Assembly (NCBI GenBank): GCA_015233895.1
Contig: JADFXG010000006.1
Location: 1 to 64,000, forward strand
From: Nitrospirota bacterium
GTDB lineage: Bacteria; Nitrospirota; Thermodesulfovibrionia; Thermodesulfovibrionales; Magnetobacteriaceae
Length of the DNA stretch: 64,000 bases
Direction: 5' to 3'
This document shows, one piece after another, positions 45,695 through 54,025 of the stretch (the stretch's first letter is position 1; each line of letters starts with the position of its first letter). The notes under the pieces are model-generated. The model worked only from the letters and a program-made list of their open reading frames with translations. It searched no databases and was not told where the DNA came from. A program made the position numbers and the translations under genes.

Positions 45695-46453
45695 CTACAA
45701 AAAAAGACTTTTGTACAGCTTTCCGTGTATTATTTCGCCGCTTGGCTTTATGTCGGCAATTTTGGATGTTCTGCCATGCCTTAAAATATCTATTATGCGG
45801 CCCAGGGATTCCTCAGTAAGGTCCTCAATCATATGGCGGGGCGGAGTGTATGAAAATGGCATATGTCCTTCAACAATGTTCATAACGCCACCAGTGGTAA
45901 ACAGTGACATAAAGAGCAGACTCTTATAAATTCTCTTATTAATTTTAAAAGACAAAAACAGCTTGCAAATTGAATTTTCTAAAAACAAGTCATTGCGTTT
46001 CTGTACACTCTTTTTTATGGCAACTGCCTGCAGCCAGTACTTTTTATTAATAAAGCTGTCGGCTTTGAGTTCATAAAGTGTATGCTCAATGTTTTTGCTT
46101 TCTTTGGTCAAAATATCGTGTGCAACCGTATCGGCGGCAAGGTGTGAGATATAACCAAAAGCAAAAGCTTTTTGTTGAGGGGTTTTGGCTCCATCAGCAA
46201 GTCTGAAACCGAAATCCCACGAATGGGAGCTCTTGTCCTGCGGGAGATACTTCTTCCCCAGCACCATATCCGCCATTATGTTACCGTAGAGGAAATCCTC
46301 TTTAAACCGGTTAATAATGGAACTGACAAAAGGCGGCAGTAAAAAAGAAAAAAACAGCACCTCATTTGCCAGATACGTATGGGTCAGAGGCCCCCAGGCA
46401 TAACAGACAGATGGCAACAATAGAAACAAAACAAGATAATAAATCTTGAGCAT
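45695..46453 (-). CDS. Zinc-dependent phospholipase C-like protein
   Basis: 252 aa with a signal peptide (YYLVLFLLLPSVCYA). The mature N-terminus begins WGPLTHTYLANEVL, the mature Trp-Gly and His pattern of the family, followed by SSHSWDFGFRLADGA and FGYISHLAADTVAHDI, which supply the His/Asp ligands of the three-zinc site. It is probably exported and acts on phospholipid head groups or a related ester; the exact substrate is unknown. Stands alone. Confidence 0.85.
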   Translation of the reverse strand: MLKIYYLVLFLLLPSVCYAWGPLTHTYLANEVLFFSFLLPPFVSSIINRFKEDFLYGNIMADMVLGKKYLPQDKSSHSWDFGFRLADGAKTPQQKAFAFGYISHLAADTVAHDILTKESKNIEHTLYELKADSFINKKYWLQAVAIKKSVQKRNDLFLENSICKLFLSFKINKRIYKSLLFMSLFTTGGVMNIVEGHMPFSYTPPRHMIEDLTEESLGRIIDILRHGRTSKIADIKPSGEIIHGKLYKSLFL

Positions 46454-46573
46454 CTAAGAGATTTTACTATAATTTGCAAAAAATGTCCACAATTAAATTT
46501 TATAATTGACTTTTGAACTTTAACATGCTATACTAAAGCTGAGAAGTAGTAAATTAAGGGGGAGTCTAATATT

Positions 46574-47071
46574 ATGGATATAAGCTTATATAATATTAGC
46601 AATTTCAGGAACACAGTCAGCGCCTTAGATGGCGGCAAAAGAAATCCTGGCGGACAAAACGCTGTTGCCTCATTACCTATGGGGCAGGCGATTGCTTCCA
46701 CCATAAACTCTAACATTGCACCTGTTTCTATTTTCACTCCTCCAAACCTTAATGTACTCGATCAACTCAGTAAATCCCTGCTTGAGGCACAACAGAAACA
46801 AGCTGAAGCTGAAAAAAGCAAGAAAAATAAGACAGATAACGTTAAATTTAATAACAATGAAAGTCTTTTGAATACGTCCATAAGTAATCAGAATAATACT
46901 CTTGCCGGCAGCCAAAGCGCAGTTATGTCTTCAACAACGCAACCCTCTACGCCTATTATGTTTAGCGGAGACAGCGCTAAAAGCGCATTAAACTCATATC
47001 AGAGTGCCTCCGCTAATTTCACAAACACTACAAGCGGAAAGAGTGGCTCGCTTGTAAATATTTCCGTATAA
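46574..47071 (+). CDS. Low-complexity hypothetical protein
   Basis: 165 aa, preceded by AAGGGGGAG. Rich in Asn, Ser, Thr, Gln and Ala, with one predicted charged helix (LEAQQKQAEAEKSKKNKTDN). No signal peptide and no cysteine. Sequence such as ISNFRNTVSALDGG at the front does not match a family I know. The composition resembles intrinsically disordered flagellar or secretion-associated proteins, but that is only an impression. Confidence 0.6.
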   Translation: MDISLYNISNFRNTVSALDGGKRNPGGQNAVASLPMGQAIASTINSNIAPVSIFTPPNLNVLDQLSKSLLEAQQKQAEAEKSKKNKTDNVKFNNNESLLNTSISNQNNTLAGSQSAVMSSTTQPSTPIMFSGDSAKSALNSYQSASANFTNTTSGKSGSLVNISV

Positions 47072-47073
47072 GG

Positions 47074-47946
47074 CTATAACGGCTGTACGCACTTCTCATG
47101 TTTTTGCCTCATAACGATGTAGCCTGAGAAAATAATCATAATGCCACCGATAAGTGAAAACAGATTAACATGTTCGGAAAGAAATATTATACCACACAAT
47201 ATAGACCCTACTGGTTCGATATAGCCTAAAATGGCAGCTTTGCATGCCTGTACTTTTTCCAATCCCTTGTAGTAAAGGTAGTTGGCTATAGTTGAGTGAA
47301 AAATCCCTATAACTATAAACATCCAAATATATTGCCTCGGCGGCAATGTGACAAATGGAAGCAGGTACAGTGCAACAAACGTGTTTTGTATAAAAACAAT
47401 TATATTCCGGTTATACATACTCATGTAGAGCTTTAACAATATGACCAACACAGCATACATTACTCCTGAGACAAGACCAGAGATTATGCCAAAGAAATTC
47501 CTGTCAAACCCACCGTTTTTAACAATCGTAACGATTGAGACATCCTTTAAAATCAACCATAACCCAATTGTGGCAACAGTCAGGGATATGAAGATAGAAA
47601 CATGAAGTTTATCTTTAAGAAAAACTGGTGAAAGTATTGCTACTAAAACCGGCGCTATGTAGTGCGTAAAGACGGCATTAGGTATAGTTGTCCACGAATA
47701 AGCAAGAAAAAACGAATAGGTGTTCGATAGCACCACTAAGCTTACTAAAGCCAACAATGAAATCTTCTTAAAAGACGGAAACTCCTGACGCATCTTTTTA
47801 CTCAGAAACATGGGAAGTTGAATAAAGACAGAAATAGCAGATGGATAAAACATTATCGTTGCAACAGGTAATTCAGCACTCTTTATAAACACTCCAAGAG
47901 TGCTCCATATTATCATCGCAAGGATTATATATAAATAATAAGCCAT
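47074..47946 (-). CDS. EamA/DMT-family transporter
   Basis: 290 aa with ten hydrophobic helices arranged as two EamA repeats (IIWSTLGVFIKSAELPVATI; FGIISGLVSGVMYAVLVILL). The second repeat ends with KGLEKVQACKAAILGYIEPV, a typical EamA block. These carriers export amino acids, nucleosides or other metabolites; the substrate cannot be deduced. It is 42 nt downstream of coaD in the same direction. Confidence 0.92.
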   Translation of the reverse strand: MAYYLYIILAMIIWSTLGVFIKSAELPVATIMFYPSAISVFIQLPMFLSKKMRQEFPSFKKISLLALVSLVVLSNTYSFFLAYSWTTIPNAVFTHYIAPVLVAILSPVFLKDKLHVSIFISLTVATIGLWLILKDVSIVTIVKNGGFDRNFFGIISGLVSGVMYAVLVILLKLYMSMYNRNIIVFIQNTFVALYLLPFVTLPPRQYIWMFIVIGIFHSTIANYLYYKGLEKVQACKAAILGYIEPVGSILCGIIFLSEHVNLFSLIGGIMIIFSGYIVMRQKHEKCVQPL

Positions 47947-47988
47947 TATAGGTGATAAATTAAGGAAATACTTTAGAAATATGACTCA

Positions 47989-48483
47989 TTAAATCTCAGT
48001 CACTATACCAAACTTTTTAAGTAGCGCAGCTTTAACTGGTGGGGGCACAAGAGCATCCACACATCCGCCCAATGATGCAATCTCCCTTACGGCTGTTGAT
48101 GTGATGAAGGAGTATTCCTCGGAGGGCATCATAAAAATTGTATCAACATTCTGATTTAAGCGTCTGTTTATCAAAGCCATCTGGAGTTCATATTCAAAAT
48201 CAGAAACCGCCCTGAGACCCCTTATGATTACTGTGCTATGTTTGGATTGGGCATACTCAACCACCAGTCCTTCAAAACTATCAATTATAATGTTATCCAT
48301 GCGGCTGATGGAACTATGGATGAGAGCTGTTCTGTCCGCTACCGAAAAAAGTGGAGTCTTTTTGGGATTTGTCGCTATTGCTATAATCAGTTTGTCAAAA
48401 AATCTCGTGCTTCTAAGTACAATATCAAGGTGTCCGTTTGTAAAGGGATCAAACGTGCCCGGATAAATTGCCAATCTTTCCAT
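47989..48483 (-). CDS. coaD: Phosphopantetheine adenylyltransferase
   Basis: 164 aa, standard. Transfers AMP to 4'-phosphopantetheine, the penultimate step of coenzyme A synthesis. IYPGTFDPFTNGHLDIV with the T/HxGH nucleotidyl motif, RGLRAVSDFEYELQMALINR, and SEEYSFITSTAVREIASLGG are intact. It follows rsmD by 30 nt, the common rsmD-coaD order. Confidence 0.98.
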   Translation of the reverse strand: MERLAIYPGTFDPFTNGHLDIVLRSTRFFDKLIIAIATNPKKTPLFSVADRTALIHSSISRMDNIIIDSFEGLVVEYAQSKHSTVIIRGLRAVSDFEYELQMALINRRLNQNVDTIFMMPSEEYSFITSTAVREIASLGGCVDALVPPPVKAALLKKFGIVTEI

Positions 48484-48513
48484 ATACTGAGATTATACAC
48501 AAACGGCAGTGTT

Positions 48514-49077
48514 TTAGTCCTGAAAAAATTCATACAAGGTTAATGAAACATCACCGTATGTATATTGCTTTTTAGTGATAAGGTTTCCAACTGTATGAGG
48601 CAATGTTTTTTTTGACGGATGTTCAAGTATCACATAAGAATCCGCAGTCAGCACTTTAGATGAGGCGATGACAGGCAGAATGTTTTCAATTTCATTTGAA
48701 TAATATGGCGGGTCTATGTAGATACAGTTAAAGGTTTCGTTTAAATTTTCCAGTTTTTTTAAGACACTTTTGGCATCCCCCACAAAAGCCGCACATGAGC
48801 CACTCATTTTAAAATCCGGAATACTGACAATTGCCTCAATAGCCTTTGCGCTCTTATCAACAAAGACAATTCGCTCAGCACCTCTGCTTAGAGCCTCAAG
48901 CCCCACTGCTCCGGTGCCGGCATAGAGATCAAGGAATCGGCAACCCGATGTGATGTCTCTTATGATATTGAAAAGCGATTCACGCACTTTTGCAGAGGTT
49001 GGTCTTAGTGTCTTACACACTGCAACTTTAAGAGTCCTCCCTTTAAACTCACCACCAATTATCTTAACTTTACCCAT
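48514..49077 (-). CDS. rsmD: 16S rRNA (guanine966-N2)-methyltransferase RsmD
   Basis: 187 aa from ATG 49077 (MGKVKIIGGEFKGRTL), the canonical N-terminus; a start at 49116 would add 13 residues not in the family. Blocks: LRPTSAKVRESLFNII, FLDLYAGTGAVGLEALSRGA (SAM motif I), and IYIDPPYYSN (catalytic DPPY). Operon with coaD. Confidence 0.96.
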   Translation of the reverse strand: MGKVKIIGGEFKGRTLKVAVCKTLRPTSAKVRESLFNIIRDITSGCRFLDLYAGTGAVGLEALSRGAERIVFVDKSAKAIEAIVSIPDFKMSGSCAAFVGDAKSVLKKLENLNETFNCIYIDPPYYSNEIENILPVIASSKVLTADSYVILEHPSKKTLPHTVGNLITKKQYTYGDVSLTLYEFFQD

Positions 49078-49156
49078 TATGCTGCTGCTATGATACCACT
49101 TTCTGATTGAAACCATATATCAGATTTAATACTGCTTTACGAATACCATTTCAAAA

Positions 49157-49471
49157 CTACAATGCACCACTTTTAATTTTCTGATAGAACGGACATTCTT
49201 TGCATGTGTTTTTGTTTTTAGCCATTATGCCCTCCGGCTCAGAGCCGCAGAGAGTGCCAGCCACCAGCCAGCATTTTCTACCCGATGATCTCGCAAACGC
49301 CGGACACGGCCCGGCTTTCTCCATTCCACAGTTAAAAAACTCCCAACAGTTTTGCCCAACCTGCAAGGCCACATCTAAGCTGTTACATGCCTTACAAAAA
49401 TTTTTAAAAGCTGCCGCCGCTAATTGTACATCTTGTTCCGACATTACCGTAATGCTCTCATTCCCCCTCAT
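49157..49471 (-). CDS. Two-CW-type cysteine-rich small protein
   Basis: 104 aa from ATG 49471, seven bases after GGGAGG. C-terminal half has NCWEFFNCG, GPCPAF, KCWLVAGTLCG and CKECPFYQ, the two Cys-Trp pattern and spaced cysteines of the two-CW domain often found attached to bacterial chemoreceptors and sensors. The N-terminal half is helical with its own C-x2-C. Probably binds a metal or cluster. Third gene of a run of tiny Cys proteins (49489-49820) behind a common regulatory site. Confidence 0.78.
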   Translation of the reverse strand: MRGNESITVMSEQDVQLAAAAFKNFCKACNSLDVALQVGQNCWEFFNCGMEKAGPCPAFARSSGRKCWLVAGTLCGSEPEGIMAKNKNTCKECPFYQKIKSGAL

Positions 49472-49488
49472 TGTAACACCTCCCAATT

Positions 49489-49653
49489 TTAATCTGTCAA
49501 TTGTTCTATATCAACACAGTTAACTTCCGATGCAACTCTATGGTCTTTAATCGGGAAAAAATGCCTGGTTTCACATTCTTGACATAAGTACAGATATCCT
49601 GTTTCAAACTTACTCTGAAGCACAAGGACAGTGTTACAATTTTCACATTCCAT
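49489..49653 (-). CDS. Tiny zinc-ribbon protein
   Basis: 54 aa from ATG 49653, eight bases after GGGGG. MECENC and CQEC form a classic zinc-ribbon pair separated by 16 residues (NTVLVLQSKFETGYLYL). A tail of acidic residues (VNCVDIEQLTD) follows. It ends 17 nt before the two-CW gene, so both are likely on one transcript. Role unknown. Confidence 0.65.
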   Translation of the reverse strand: MECENCNTVLVLQSKFETGYLYLCQECETRHFFPIKDHRVASEVNCVDIEQLTD

Positions 49654-49691
49654 CACATTTACCCCCAATGTTACATAGTTACAGACAATGC

Positions 49692-49820
49692 TCAGTTTAC
49701 TGTGACATTAACCGACATATGCTCTTTAAAGCTTTCACACGCCTTGTTATAGATACATTGCACGCATGTTACAATTTCCGAGATGCTCTCAAATCTCTCA
49801 CATATTATTATCGTTTCCAT
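49692..49820 (-). CDS. Tiny cysteine-containing peptide
   Basis: 42 aa from ATG 49820, preceded by AAGGAG at a six-base distance. METIIICERFESISEIVT is followed by CVQC and a third Cys. It is the first of three consecutive small Cys proteins; downstream gap 38 nt. Coding is supported by ribosome site and gene spacing rather than homology. Confidence 0.5.
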   Translation of the reverse strand: METIIICERFESISEIVTCVQCIYNKACESFKEHMSVNVTVN

Positions 49821-49907
49821 TACCGACTCCTTGTTACATAACAGTTTTCAAGCATTTTCGCCTCATTGTTTGTATATTTGTTGCCATAGCCACCCTATAT
49901 CTTTTAA

Positions 49908-49951
49908 GCTATATGGAATTTTAACATCTCAAGTGTTACAGCAAAATGAAG
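49908..49951 (-). promoter_or_regulatory. Activator-type promoter, copy A (small Cys-protein operon)
   Basis: On the minus strand: CTTCATT-N4-TGTAACA-N7-TGTTA-N8-TATAGC, reading 49951 down to 49908. TATAGC fits a -10 box, but no -35 box is present at the usual distance; the repeats occupy that place. About 90 nt before the 42-aa gene. Confidence 0.6.
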
Positions 49952-49957
49952 ACTTTA

Positions 49958-51796
49958 TTACATGTCAGTTAAATCGAAGGCTCTTCGTTCTTTAAAGACT
50001 GAGAATCCATGTGTCATTTTAGCAGCTTTTTTGACCTCAGCGGCAGCCTGCGACAGCTTTTGATAAGAGTCTATATTGCTTGAGGCGGTGCTGACTATTC
50101 CAATTGAGAGGGAAAGGAGCGGGAATTTTTCAAGGTTGCCTTTGCGGTTTTTAGAAAAATAATAACCAAGTTGATAGTCACCACCTCCATGTAGTTCAGG
50201 CAGTATATGTTTATAGTGATGATTAATTTCAAAACATATCCCTTCTGATTGCCCCGGATCAGCTATCACTATAAAATCATCTCCGCCAATATGCCCTATA
50301 AAGCTGCATTGAGCACTATACAATTTCAACACATCAGAAATGATTCTGCCAAGCTCTTTTATTGCAATATCACCTTTGTCAAATCCATAGTTATCGTTAA
50401 AGGGCTTAAAATTATCAATATCAATGTAGCAAACATCAAAGTGGACTCCCTCACTAAATTTACGGGTTACTTCTCTGAATATGGCGTCATTACCGGGTAA
50501 GCCGGTCAGCGGATTTGCATTTCTTGCTAGTGATATGGTTTTTTCTGTCATTGCGCTTAAAAGAACGCTTACCGGAACAGTGCCATAATATTTGCCGCGG
50601 TGTGTAACACACACGTCATCATATATCACATCCTTATTTCTTGCCTGAATACGCTTGGCAGCATCCTCAAGAGTAGCCTCTGAGTCGATACTAATTACGA
50701 TTTTTTCCATAAGCTCTTCTATCGTTTTACGGTGATTTAACGCAACCCCGTAGCCGCATTTACCCAAAACCTGAAGTTCAAGAAACTCTCTTCTGTTTAA
50801 CGTACCGACAATGTAACCATCCCTTACAACCGGTATGAGGCGGGTTTCCTGATTAGATTTAAATTTATCATATGCCTCTCTGAGAGAGTCGTGCGGGTGT
50901 AGAGTATTTGTGTAAACAGTTAAATCACCGATACGTTTATCTTCTGCCGCTTTTATCGCACATCTGTCCCTGCCGCCTGGAATCGGCACAAAATTCCTTT
51001 GCGCAAGCATTGCCGGTTTTGCCAGCAAATAACCCTGAAAGTACTCGATTCCAAAATTTAAAGCAGCAAACATCTCCTCATCCCGCTCCACACCCTCAGC
51101 TATAACCTTTATACCTAACCTGTGGCAGGCCATAACGATTGCATCCACAAGATTATACTTCACGACTGTAGTGTCTATGTCTGAGATGAAATGCCGGTCA
51201 ATTTTTACAAAATCCGGCTCTATTATTGATAGCATCTTAAGTCCCCCATATCCGGCCCCAAAATCATCTATTGCTATTTTATATCCTTTCTTTTTCAACT
51301 GCTTTATCGCATTACCAAAGAGAGTATAATTTTTAATGGCGCTTTCCTCGGTTACCTCTAAAACTATCCTCTCACGTGGTAGGCTGAGTTCTGTGCCAAA
51401 AAGATCAATTAGCTCATAATCAGAACTTATTTTGACAAGAGTTTCAGGACACACATTTATGAAAATATGTTCCTGTACTCCCTGTTCAGATGCTTTTGTA
51501 TAAGCAATATGTCTGGCATGGCCATCTAACAGGTGTGACAACCCTGTATTTCTAGCCATATCAAACAACTCACCAGTATTAATATTTACACTGGGGTCGC
51601 TTATCCTGGTTAGTGCTTCAAAACCGAAAGGATAGCCATCAGCCTGGTTATATATCGGTTGAAAGTGTATTGTCAGCAGATCATTGTCTATCAGGTCAAA
51701 TATCAGGTCTCGTTCACTCTGATAGAAATCACTGTTTTGTGAGTTGCTTAAAGATGTAAGAACATCTGTATTTACATACATTTGTGTCAATGCCAT
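49958..51796 (-). CDS. Cyclic di-GMP signalling protein, EAL-CBS-CBS-GGDEF
   Basis: 612 aa. Domain order: EAL at about 35-275 (GFEALTRI; DDFGAGYGGL; IAEGVERDEEMF), a CBS pair at about 300-430 (LIPVVRDGYIVGTLNRREFL), then GGDEF at 440-595 with the motif GGDDF near residue 515. The c-di-GMP phosphodiesterase residues look intact; GGDDF departs from GG(D/E)EF, so cyclase activity is uncertain. EAL before GGDEF is the reverse of the commonest order. The CBS pair may sense adenine nucleotides. No transmembrane segment. It shares its promoter architecture (51858-51901) with the small Cys-protein operon and lies downstream of pst genes. Confidence 0.92.
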   Translation of the reverse strand: MALTQMYVNTDVLTSLSNSQNSDFYQSERDLIFDLIDNDLLTIHFQPIYNQADGYPFGFEALTRISDPSVNINTGELFDMARNTGLSHLLDGHARHIAYTKASEQGVQEHIFINVCPETLVKISSDYELIDLFGTELSLPRERIVLEVTEESAIKNYTLFGNAIKQLKKKGYKIAIDDFGAGYGGLKMLSIIEPDFVKIDRHFISDIDTTVVKYNLVDAIVMACHRLGIKVIAEGVERDEEMFAALNFGIEYFQGYLLAKPAMLAQRNFVPIPGGRDRCAIKAAEDKRIGDLTVYTNTLHPHDSLREAYDKFKSNQETRLIPVVRDGYIVGTLNRREFLELQVLGKCGYGVALNHRKTIEELMEKIVISIDSEATLEDAAKRIQARNKDVIYDDVCVTHRGKYYGTVPVSVLLSAMTEKTISLARNANPLTGLPGNDAIFREVTRKFSEGVHFDVCYIDIDNFKPFNDNYGFDKGDIAIKELGRIISDVLKLYSAQCSFIGHIGGDDFIVIADPGQSEGICFEINHHYKHILPELHGGGDYQLGYYFSKNRKGNLEKFPLLSLSIGIVSTASSNIDSYQKLSQAAAEVKKAAKMTHGFSVFKERRAFDLTDM

Positions 51797-51857
51797 ATTA
51801 GAATAGCCTCCTTTTTGCGTATTTGTTGCAACAGTCCCGGAGAACTGTAACTTTCAC

Positions 51858-51901
51858 GCTATAGTAGATTCTAACATTGCATTTGTTACACTATAATGAA
51901 G
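51858..51901 (-). promoter_or_regulatory. Activator-type promoter, copy B (EAL-GGDEF gene)
   Basis: Same architecture as copy A: CTTCATT-N4-TGTAACA-N7-TGTTA-N8-TATAGC on the minus strand. The expected start of transcription is near 51851, 55 nt before the ATG. Confidence 0.6.
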
Positions 51902-51962
51902 CTTATGTTAAATGTTAAACTTATAGGTTGGTTTTAATTAGATGCGCGGAGATAATCTGCGT

Positions 51963-52865
51963 TTACCATCTCATTTTTTTTTCATACCTGTTTCTAAGCA
52001 GAGCAACGATACCATTGATGATAAAAACAATTACCAATAAAACAGTAATGGCGGCGGCGGCATTTACGGAAAACCCTCGCTGTGGTCTAGTCACCCAGTT
52101 AAAGATCTGGATGGGCATATTAGTAAATCCATCGAAAAATCCTTGAAAGGAAAAATAAGGAAATTCAGTCTTTATTGGCATGTCAGGAAGAAAGGCGATA
52201 TACGTAAGAGCGCCAATCATGATAAGAGGCGCAGCCTCACCTATAGCGCGTGATATGGCTAAAATTGCACCGGTGAGAATTCCCGGCATAGCTGCAGGAA
52301 TGACCTGCTTTCTTATGGTTTGCCACTTTGTGGCGCCCAGAGCGTATGAGGCCTCACGTATTGTGGATGGTATTGACCTTATAGCCTCACGGGATGAAAT
52401 TATAATAATGGGTAGCACAAGAAGCCCCATGGTCAACCCTCCGGCAAGCACACTGTTTCCTAACTTTAATATTCTTACAAACAATTCAAGCCCTAAAAGA
52501 CCATAAATTATAGCCGGTACGGCTGACAAGTTGGCTATATTGATTTCTATCAACTCAGTCATCCAACTCTTTTTAGCATACTCCTCCAGATAAATAGCAG
52601 CCAGCACTCCGGAGGGAAATGAAACCATAACTGTGGTTACTACAATCCATATAGTACCTACCCATGCCGAAAGGATACCGGCCTCTAACGGTTTTCTTGA
52701 AGGAAAACTTATTAAAAAGTTAAAGCTTAACCTGGGGAAACCGTCAGTAACCACATTGTATATCAGAAAAATAACCATAACAAGTCCAAAAACTGCAGCA
52801 AGAAAGCCGATTACAGGAAATACCTTGTTAGCTATATCAAATTTTTTGGGTTTATTCATAAACAT
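51963..52865 (-). CDS. pstA: Phosphate ABC transporter permease PstA
   Basis: 300 aa, six transmembrane helices. The binding-protein-dependent transport signature EASYALGATKWQTIRKQVIP with its Gly and the Pro-rich AIGEAAPLIMIGALTYIAFL are diagnostic. It overlaps pstC by 14 nt. With PstC it forms the channel of the high-affinity phosphate importer. The gene expected next, pstB, is missing: an EAL gene follows instead. Confidence 0.95.
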   Translation of the reverse strand: MFMNKPKKFDIANKVFPVIGFLAAVFGLVMVIFLIYNVVTDGFPRLSFNFLISFPSRKPLEAGILSAWVGTIWIVVTTVMVSFPSGVLAAIYLEEYAKKSWMTELIEINIANLSAVPAIIYGLLGLELFVRILKLGNSVLAGGLTMGLLVLPIIIISSREAIRSIPSTIREASYALGATKWQTIRKQVIPAAMPGILTGAILAISRAIGEAAPLIMIGALTYIAFLPDMPIKTEFPYFSFQGFFDGFTNMPIQIFNWVTRPQRGFSVNAAAAITVLLVIVFIINGIVALLRNRYEKKMRW

Positions 52866-53736
52866 ACCTGAATTTCTTTTTTAAATAATAACTTAAAATA
52901 TTTAACAAAAAAGTCACGACAAAAAGACTCATACCAGCTGCAAAAATAGTTTTAAACTCAAGCGTTCCGGTTGGCGTATCGCCAAGACTTACCTGCACTA
53001 TGTAGGCAGTAACAGTCTCTATCGGTATTAACGGATTCAGGGTAAAACGCGACTGCTGGCCGGCTGCTATGGCAACAACCATGGTTTCCCCGATGGCTCT
53101 TGATATGCCAAGTATAAATGAGGCTGCCACACCGGAAAGGGCAGCAGGAAGCACTATTTTAAAAGAGGTCTGAAATTTAGAGGCGCCAAGAGCAAACGAA
53201 CTCTCTCTGATACTTATTGGCACAGATCTTAAAGAATCCTCGCTCATCGAAAGTACAATAGGTATAATCATAATCCCCATCACAATGCCCGGGCTAATAG
53301 CGTTAAAACCGGAAAGATTCGGAATAATCTTCTGCAAAAACGGTGTTATAACAAGCAGGGCAAAGTATCCATACACAACGGTTGGCACAGCCGCCAGTAT
53401 TTCAATTGAGGGCTTTAGTATCTTTCTTGTTTTTTCGTTAGAATATTCGCTTATATAGATTGCCCCGATAAGACCTATCGGCAGTGCTATGAGCATAGAG
53501 ATAAAAGTGGTTAGAAAAGTGCCGCAAAACAACGATATAATCCCAAAGTGTTTTTCAGCAAAGAGCGGCGTCCACTGAGTATCAAACAGAAAATCCCGTA
53601 TCCTGACAACAGCAAAAAACTCATATGTTTGAAACAACAGGACCAAGACAATCCCCACAGTTGTAAACACAGATAAGAGCGCGGCTAATAGCAGGATTAC
53701 CTCTATTAGTTTTTCCACGACTCTTTTGTTAAACAT
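52852..53736 (-). CDS. pstC: Phosphate ABC transporter permease PstC
   Basis: 294 aa with six helices. Signature blocks RESSFALGASKFQTSFKIVLP and GISRAIGETMVVAIAAGQQS are typical PstC. First gene of the visible pst unit, with a Pho-box-like direct repeat about 110 nt upstream (53832-53861). pstS is not directly upstream, so the binding protein is encoded elsewhere. Confidence 0.95.
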   Translation of the reverse strand: MFNKRVVEKLIEVILLLAALLSVFTTVGIVLVLLFQTYEFFAVVRIRDFLFDTQWTPLFAEKHFGIISLFCGTFLTTFISMLIALPIGLIGAIYISEYSNEKTRKILKPSIEILAAVPTVVYGYFALLVITPFLQKIIPNLSGFNAISPGIVMGIMIIPIVLSMSEDSLRSVPISIRESSFALGASKFQTSFKIVLPAALSGVAASFILGISRAIGETMVVAIAAGQQSRFTLNPLIPIETVTAYIVQVSLGDTPTGTLEFKTIFAAGMSLFVVTFLLNILSYYLKKKFRYVYE

Positions 53737-53781
53737 ACCTTAGCCGATCCTCTTTGTTAATGGCAACATTATAATTGAAAA

Positions 53782-53794
53782 CCCTCTAAGAGGG
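53782..53794 (-). terminator. Small hairpin upstream of pstC
   Basis: CCCTCT-A-AGAGGG between the pst unit and the secreted-protein gene. A T run follows on the plus strand and a short one on the minus strand. A modest terminator candidate. Confidence 0.35.
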
Positions 53795-53831
53795 CTTTTA
53801 TTTTTTCAGATGATGGCACACATGCGGAGTT

Positions 53832-53861
53832 TAACATTTCAATTGTTACAATTATGTTACA
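53832..53861 (-). promoter_or_regulatory. Pho-box-like repeat upstream of pstC
   Basis: On the minus strand two exact TGTAACA repeats spaced 11 bases apart (53861-53855, 53850-53844), followed by N7 and TGTTA. Direct 7-bp repeats with a four-base spacer are the geometry of PhoB boxes; the sequence differs from the E. coli consensus. Copies A and B share the TGTAACA-N7-TGTTA core at the same spacing. Confidence 0.55.
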
Positions 53862-53898
53862 ATTTACAGAGTTGCAAAAAGATATTTATTAAGATTTT

Positions 53899-53953
53899 AT
53901 CCGCAAATTGCGCAGATTCTCGCAGATTTCCTTATCTGCATCCATCTGCGGAT
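53899..53953. repeat. Imperfect palindromic repeat
   Basis: ATCCGCA at the left and TGCGGAT at the right, with internal copies of GCAGATT (GCGCAGATTCTCGCAGATT) and ATCTGC. Composition resembles the intergenic ATCTGCG-type repeats seen in several phyla. One copy in the window. Confidence 0.45.
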
Positions 53954-54025
53954 TACTCTTTACTTTTTGGTAAGCTACTTGGCATTACATAAGCAATGTC
54001 CAACAGATCTCTAAAACAAATATCT

